DNA of 64,000 bases from Heterotrichella gracilis. Its lineage: Eukaryota; Sar; Xanthophyceae; Tribonematales; Xanthonemataceae. The notes below the pieces were generated by a model. The model did not search any database. It worked only from the letters and a program-made list of their open reading frames with translations, and had not been told where the DNA came from. Shown here piece after piece: positions 58,090 to 64,000 of the stretch. The DNA lies in NCBI GenBank assembly GCA_032358255.1, contig JAULBX010019854.1, forward strand, positions 1-64,000, given 5' to 3'. The stretch's first letter is position 1. Every line of letters begins with the position of its first letter. The translations under genes and the position numbers were made by a program.

Positions 58090-61000
58090 CTATATGCACA
58101 GCTGAAAAGCTAGCTGTCGAATGTCATGGTTGATGTCAAACTGGCTGCACTCCTTTAAAGCTTGCTGAAGTTGGCTGCTATGTAGCATATGCAAGAAGCT
58201 CCCTGGAACAGGCTGCATGCATTTGTCGCTAGAATGCAACTGCAACGGCTCAAGCTGATCACTGATGGACTCCAGAGGCGCTGCTGAACTACCTACTTCT
58301 GGTGTTGGATGTTGGTGTTGTCCTTCTCCAAGGGAGCTGATTTGCTTCAACAGACTCAGCGCCGCCATTCGCACGTTGCTGCCCGTTGGGCGGGCACCGG
58401 AAGTGTCCCTACAGGTGGCACATTAACATGTTAAATGTGCACAGGTATAAGGCTCTCCTATAGTTCAACTTATAGTAGAGCGTTATACCAATTCAGTGAA
58501 GGCACACTGCCTTGGCAGGGACCTGTTCCAATGGCCATTGCAAAAATGCCCACCAACGCGCACAGTCTACTTGAGAATGGCAAATGGAACCCTTTGCTTA
58601 CCTGATAACCCGAGTCAACAAAGGTAGATGGGCTGAGATCAGGTTGTGTATTGCTGCAATACTGGCAGAACATCTTCCCACCATCCAGCCCATGATGTGC
58701 AGAGCTGCACACCCCAGTTGGTCCTGGCTGCTTCCAGCAGAGTCTGTCACTGCTTGATCAACAAGTTGAAAACCATGGGATGATGATTCTGAATCTAGCT
58801 GCTCCAGCCAAGGTGCAATAATGCCAAGAACGATCTTGTTTACGCAGTCCATTGTGACCAAATCTTCATGCTCAAATGGCAAGTGAAGGATGGCAGTTGC
58901 AATAATGTGCACAATTTGCGTTCTGCAGTCTGCAGTGCCATCCATAGGTGGCCCATCAGTAGCGCTATCACAAGCTGTTAACGTTGCATTTGACAGCATT
59001 TGCAGCACTTGCTGAATGACGTTTGCACCATGCACCTGCACCATGCATGCACTGTTTTGAACACCCACCAACACCCAGTGTGGCCGCATTCCACCAACTT
59101 GCTGCATCATGAATCAAGTGCAAAGAGATGACCATTGTGCGCGGCAATTCAATACTTGCCTTGTAGAATGCCAGCGCAGGCCCATTCACATTTTGCGGCA
59201 GGCTGGCAGTGGGCAATGTCTGGTACAACACTCCACAGCGAAGATATGCTGTGGCTGCATTTGAGGGCAACAGCAACCGAAGCACCACAAACATGTCTTG
59301 CACCAGGTGTAGACCATTATTTCGAGAATATTTTTGTAGCAGTTGGCAGCCATACATAGCGAGCAGCTCATCTACATCTTGTAATGCGCATGCCAATGTC
59401 AGCTGGCTCATCAAATCCTCCACCTGAGCAAGGCATAGAAGTAATTACCCTAGTCTGGTAGCTCTAAAAGCACGTTGCGCAGGGCTTGTGTCACACCACA
59501 GTGGCAGTGGCAGGTTATCCGCAATTTGCCCCAGTCATACTCAAAGCAACAAGGGCACTGGCATTAGGTGCACAACTTACCTTTTTAGCATCATCCATCG
59601 CCGTGGATACAGGCTGCAGGGGGAGCATCGCCCTGAAAGACATACATACCGCCAACCAAGCCCCGGCAGCTGATGCACACTGCTCAGGATGATTCACAAA
59701 GAGCGATCTGCACAAGGCCATTGCAGCTGTGCGTATGGTTGCATCCCTTGTCTGGAAAATGGTGTGGTCTGAGAAAATGCTCAGCAACTCCCCAACAATA
59801 GTTTCTGCTGACTGCTGTCTGGCACCTGTGCGCGATTCGGAGCAGCATATCAATACAGCGCATCAATTCAATTCAGAGCAATTCAATATTGATTGGCATT
59901 ATTTAAATCATGCTCATGCAACCTGCAAGAATCACAATGCTATGGCGTCTAGAGTTGCAAAGTGCTCGGGGTGCAAAGCGTAGCTTGACAGGACAGCACC
60001 TGATCCGTGTACAAGTGCATCCAGCATCCATAGGGCTGCAGCTCTCTGACCACTTGCAGCAGTGATATCTGCTGCAACTGGCACCAGTACAGGCAAGTAG
60101 GAGTCGGGACTGACAAAGCAACCAATTGTGCAGCAGCAGTCCCTCAAACCTTTCTGCAGGATGGATATCTCCATGGCCTGCATATGCGATCAATGCCTTT
60201 TGATGATTACTGCTCAACTGCTGTACAAAATAAATGCTTTCAACAACTTCAAACCCTCAAACTAATCACCACTCTTGACAACCCAATACGTGAAAAAATG
60301 ATCCACTCACCTCCATTATGGTTTGCAAAATCTTTGGCAAATGCCTGCCAACATAGTCCTCAAGGAAGGGCAGCCAGGCATGTAACAAGTGGACAGTACG
60401 GTCCCTGTTGGTGTCTTGCCAGGATTTGAGCTCTGTACAAATGGCTGATGCCATTGCTTCAGAATGGTTTTGTACCAACAGCTGTGTTCCCAGCCTTGGC
60501 CGGCCCTTGAAGGCCGTTGGAAACCAGCTGGGGAGCTTACCATCTGCAAAAAGGCATGCATACTAGATCACATCCTTCACATAAGCAGAATGGGTTCATT
60601 GACCGATTGTATGGTGACAGGTGGGATCCTGTGCCCCCGCATTTCCTATTCCTTATGTTTTCCCCCTATTTTCTTTCAATTTTTGACAAATCCTCACCTG
60701 TCCCGTCACCGTACAATCGGTCAATGAACCCATTGGGTTGCCACCCAGCAGCATGGGCCTCGTGTGGGAGGTAGCGAAGAGTGTCTTTGAGATCGTCCAT
60801 GTGCTCTAGCTCATATGCCTGTCCAAGCTGCTCCAGTATGTCCATTGACAACTGGCATATGCTTGGACAGGGGTCTGTGAGCCCGCTGAGCACATATGGC
60901 ACCAGCCAAGGGTGGAAATCATTCCTCGCATCAAGTTTGAGCATGAAATCTCCAACCATCTCCATGAATGCGTCTCTGACCTGCATCCACAGCATCCATG

Positions 61001-62545
61001 GAATGAGTGAAATATGCCATTACCGCAAATTGACAATTCCTTAGGGGGGATGCGCAAGCTTCTTACAACAAAAGCCTGTCAAGGTTTTAAAATAATCCCA
61101 GGATTTACCTGCTGATTACCATCGGTTGCAAGTTTGCCACAAAAGTTGACCCTCGTGTCTTCACCATAAAATGCTTTTATTGGAACAAAATTAGGGTCGA
61201 CAAATCCTGCCATCTCAAGAATCATCTCATGGGCACCACAATGCATCAATGCTTGCACTGTCTTTATTGCTGCAATCCTGACCTGCACCCAATGCAATCC
61301 TTATTTTTAATGCATCTCTGCTGCTAGCAATTGATGCATGTCTCACAATGTCGCAGCAAATGCGCATCCTACCTTATGACGTTTGTGTGTTGTGAGTGGG
61401 ATAAACTCTGCAGCCAGTGCTTTACTGAGGCTGTGCAGACGTTTTCCAAGGATGTTCACAAGGAGCTGCATTGTTGAGCATGCGGCCAGGCACACTTCAT
61501 GGTACGAATCATGACATCCTGACTTGACAATCTCACAGACCTCGGCTGCGTATGCATCTACTGCCTGCATGTGGAACAGCACGCAGCTCAATTGGCCACA
61601 GCAAGTTGCTGCAAGAAATAAAATTTGTGATGATAACTTTACGTGAAAATTCCCTCAAGCAACTGTTGTCATAGCGCGCAAAGTGGCGAAGGTGGCTGGG
61701 TTGTGGTTTCTGGTTTACCTGGTCAACTTCTTCAACCAACCTCTGACACAGGCGAAACAGCTTCAATCGCAGCTCCTCACTTGGCTCACGGGGTCCCTGT
61801 GCAAACACGAATTCCATCATAAAATCAAACCAGAGTGAAGTCAGTATACTGGCAACTCATTGCTCTTGATGCGGTTACCTGTCCTGGGGCAGTGCGGAGC
61901 AATCTGTCTTCCAGGGCTGGGACAACGTATGGCAGGACAGCAAGCGTGCTGTCAGGAACTTCCTGCATTTTGTGGAGGTGGACGGGGTTGAAAGGGACTG
62001 TATAACTCTCAATGAATGACTTCTTTTAACGGCCACTGTTCTCACCTGCACAAGCAGGTGCAAGAGAGAAACTGCCTGCTCCCTGATTGGCTCCGATGCG
62101 TCATCAAGCCTCCTCACCAGAGCCTTGCCTAGAAAACTCTCTGTTGCCTCCTGGAGGATGTCTCCACTGCCCAAATTTCTTTTCACCACACCCTAAAATT
62201 CAAAGAGACCATTTAAATCAAGCAGACTCTACCAAGCGAAGTTGGACTTGATCTATACAATGGCTGAGCCCTCACCTGGATGGCGCTGATGGACTTCCTG
62301 CGTGTGTTCACCTCTCGGTCCTGCAGCCCAGATAGATCCATAGCTAGCTGCTGATGCAGCTCCTCGACACTTTGAGCAACTGTGGCCCCATCGCTGGGTG
62401 GTGCAGGCTGCTGTGCTGGCAGGTCACTGGGATAGGGTGCACATGCCGCCTGAATTGCGAGGTTGGGCTTGGAACTTTTGAACCCAACCCTTTTTAAGGC
62501 AGCACCGCTATTCAGTTGCAACCATATTGCTTCGATGTTTGCCAT
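58090..62545 (-). CDS. DNAAF5: Dynein axonemal assembly factor 5 (HEAT-repeat protein)
   Basis: A cytoplasmic HEAT-repeat factor (HEATR2) needed to preassemble outer and inner dynein arms of motile cilia. About 13 minus-strand exons: 62545-62276, 62192-62046, 61965-61879, 61798-61720, 61565-61373, 61283-61110, 60981-60698, 60541-60314, 60178-59932, 59826-59582, 59424-59160, 59038-58602, 58409-58090 (edges approximate), about 950 residues. HEAT units are visible throughout, for example RLDDASEPIREQAVSLLHLL, and VRIAAIKTVQALMHCG. The family-specific centre is clear: DPCPSICQLSMDILEQLGQA followed by MDDLKDTLRYLP, then RPRLGTQLLVQNH with HLLHAWLPFLEDYVGRHLPK and CFVSPDSYLPVLVP. The start at 62545 (MANIEAIWLQLN) opens a short leader before the first repeat. 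All exons are open and phases I checked agree, so the gene looks functional. It implies that the organism makes, or recently made, motile cilia. Confidence 0.9.
60589..60734. repeat. Inverted copy of an exon end inside the following intron
   Basis: Bases 60589-60621 (AATGGGTTCATTGACCGATT and onward) are an inverted copy of 60701-60734, which is the 3' end of DNAAF5 exon 7. About 31 of 33 positions agree. The transcript could fold into a stem of about 33 pairs with an 80-base loop that contains the exon's own 5' splice site. Confidence 0.88.
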
Positions 62546-63126
62546 CGTATGTAGGGTGCTTCCCGCACTACCTGCTCATGAGGGTCATGTTATGCTACAC
62601 CCCATTGGTCATTCTTACGGCATGTGGATGTGGACGCTGTCCTGATGCACCGTCCCGCCAGTAACGGCAGCATACAGTTAATGGCTTCCGCTGTTGTGCA
62701 CATGTTATCCATAGGTATCCTGTGAGTAGTTGTGCAGGTCAGATGAGCCAGGCGATAGCCCACTCATATGCCCTCGCCCACCACACGTGACTGTTGCTGC
62801 CCGTCCATGTGTTTGCAAACGGGACAAAATAGCTGGTATAGAAGCGACTGTACACAACAACTTGAAACTCTGCAAAGTCTTTGTTGCGACTTGTATCCTG
62901 TATTTCGTGTCGAGCGTTGCTGGCGGACCCTTCGCGAGGCGTCTCACACTGTGCTGCAGCTGACACCGTGAATTTAAACCTGCAGGAAATCTGCTGGAAC
63001 TTTGTTTGCTGGGTAGCAAGAGTACTTCTACACTGCTTGGATACACTTTGGGCGTTGACGTTCTTGACCGCATATATGTGACAGACCAATAGAGTCAACA
63101 CATACCACCGCACTGGTGGCACAAGC
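62546..63126. promoter_or_regulatory. Divergent intergenic region
   Basis: DNAAF5 and the thioesterase-like gene start about 580 bases apart and face away from each other. Open frames here (for example minus 63073-62705) lack support. Promoters of both genes must lie here. Confidence 0.35.
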
Positions 63127-64000
63127 ATGCAGATCAACAGGCTGCTGCCGCGGGCTTTGAAGCCAGCCCTTCGCCCCTCTGAGGGCTGGCAGCGGGTGCA
63201 CAGCCACAGCGCAGCCCTCCAACCAGGCAGCGTCGCCAGCAGCAGCCAAGCCAGGACAGCACCTGCAGCCTCCAACCACAGCAGCGGCTCCTCCAAGTGG
63301 TGGACAGCTGCCTCCCTGCTGCCAGCTGCAGCAGCTGTGTTTGGGGGGTCTGCCTTGCTGGCCTACTCCCAGCAACGGCAGCAACTTGTGGTCCTGCCCA
63401 GTGGGGAACCAGGATCTGCTGCGCCTGGTACCTCCGCAGTACCAACCAGTTGGGCTGAGGAGGTGGCGCTGGACCAAGGGCTGCTGCAAGTAGTGAGCAC
63501 GCAGTCGCTGCTGGACCACCAACACCCTTTCTTGAAGGACGACCACATGGTACGGGTACCTATTGGTGATTTTACTGTACATATACTAGTGATGTAGTGT
63601 GGGCGCACCTGGCATGCATATCACATGTTTGGGTCCAGCTCGCATCTGGCATGCATATCACATGGGTAGGTCAAGCTAACCCTTCTTGGGCGCCATTGTT
63701 CTGTACATTGAGTATGCATCGGCAATGGATTAATTGCACTCTGAAGAACCTGTAACACCTGTGCGTGTGCTTGCAGTTCAGTGCAATGATAAAAAGCGGG
63801 CAAATACTAGATATGAATGGGTATTTTGCCCGGGAAGACAAGGCGTTTTACAGCGTGGTGACTCTGGGACGGTAAGTGTACAATTGTTCCTGCATTCGTA
63901 GCGCATATTAGTATGCCACAAATTTGCGCCTTGTCTTCCCGGCCATAGTGTGATGCCCATATTATTGTGCGCCATTAATGGCTGGGAACCAGGTGGGCAG
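63127..64000 (+). CDS. Possible mitochondrial hotdog thioesterase-like protein (5' exons, runs off the window)
   Basis: Two exons are readable: 63127-63549 and 63777-63871, in phase (GTACGG donor, TTGCAG acceptor, GTAAGT donor); the rest lies beyond the window. The first exon starts with an Arg-rich leader (MQINRLLPRALKPALRPSEG) and has one hydrophobic segment (AASLLPAAAAVFGGSALLAY), as in inner-membrane-anchored mitochondrial proteins. After a linker come HPFLKDDHMFSAMIKSG and the second exon's FAREDKAFYSVVTLGR. This order (HP.. start, short helix, strand ending in LG) resembles the lead-in to the PaaI-like hotdog domain of fungal and algal thioesterases, where a PGIVHGG motif would follow. 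That motif is outside the window, so the family is provisional; the existence of the gene is well supported. Confidence 0.55.
63608..63664. repeat. Direct repeat in intron
   Basis: CTGGCATGCATATCACATG occurs at about 63608-63626 and again about 38 bases later, in the intron between 63550 and 63776. Confidence 0.85.
63830..63942. repeat. Inverted copy of exon sequence in the next intron
   Basis: CCGGGAAGACAAGGCG at 63830-63845 (exon 2) is repeated in perfect inverted form at 63927-63942 in the following intron, spanning the 5' splice site at 63872. A weaker match extends further. Confidence 0.85.

Overview
This window is nuclear DNA from a green alga of plant-type ancestry. The evidence is many short exons with GT..AG introns, plastid-targeted enzymes of plant type (3-oxoacyl-ACP synthase I, phytoene synthase), a plant-type alternative oxidase, a CXIP4-like zinc-knuckle protein, and scattered plant-type telomere motifs (CCCTAAA). 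Base composition looks moderate rather than strongly GC-rich, which fits a trebouxiophyte-like alga better than Chlamydomonas. This placement is an inference. I saw no tRNA, rRNA, CRISPR array, bacterial operon or intact transposon.

Layout, 0-31 kb: 3' part of an unrecognised gene (626-1389, -); possible SPATA7-like ciliary gene (2739-3501, -); mitochondrial alternative oxidase (5027-7761, +); 3' part of an unrecognised gene (about 8.7-10.43 kb, +); a ten-exon gene for a membrane-anchored, disordered protein with LEA-like 11-residue repeats (12476-17874, -), whose introns hold three long hairpins; DBP8/DDX49-type DEAD-box helicase (19165-22855, -); a plastid-type WW-domain protein with four AGR/GG helical repeats (23522-27116, +), divergent from the helicase; a VTT/DedA-type membrane protein (28609-30298, -).

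Layout, 31-64 kb: plastid KAS I (31567-35772, -); phytoene synthase (37159-39473, -); CLPTM1 (40901-44922, -), divergent from a Ser/Pro-rich repeat protein (45350-49352, +); a gene with the extracellular domain of a nicotinic-type pentameric ligand-gated ion channel (50818-54596, -); a CXIP4-like zinc-knuckle protein (about 56028-57016, +); DNAAF5/HEATR2, an axonemal dynein assembly factor (58090-62545, -); and the first two exons of a possible hotdog thioesterase with a mitochondrial-type N-terminus (63127 to beyond 63871, +).

The genes are ordinary housekeeping and organelle genes and do not form a pathway cluster. KAS I and phytoene synthase act in plastid lipid and carotenoid synthesis; DNAAF5 and the SPATA7-like gene point to a retained ciliary programme. 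Two things stand out. One is the algal ion-channel gene: it keeps an acetylcholine-type binding site, lacks the Cys-loop disulfide, and has no recognisable pore helices M2-M3. The other is a recurring pattern in which exon pieces have been copied, direct or inverted, into adjacent introns or 3' flanks, alongside long intronic hairpins. Exon boundaries below were set by eye from GT/AG sites and phase continuity; summed reading frames are consistent where I give a protein length.
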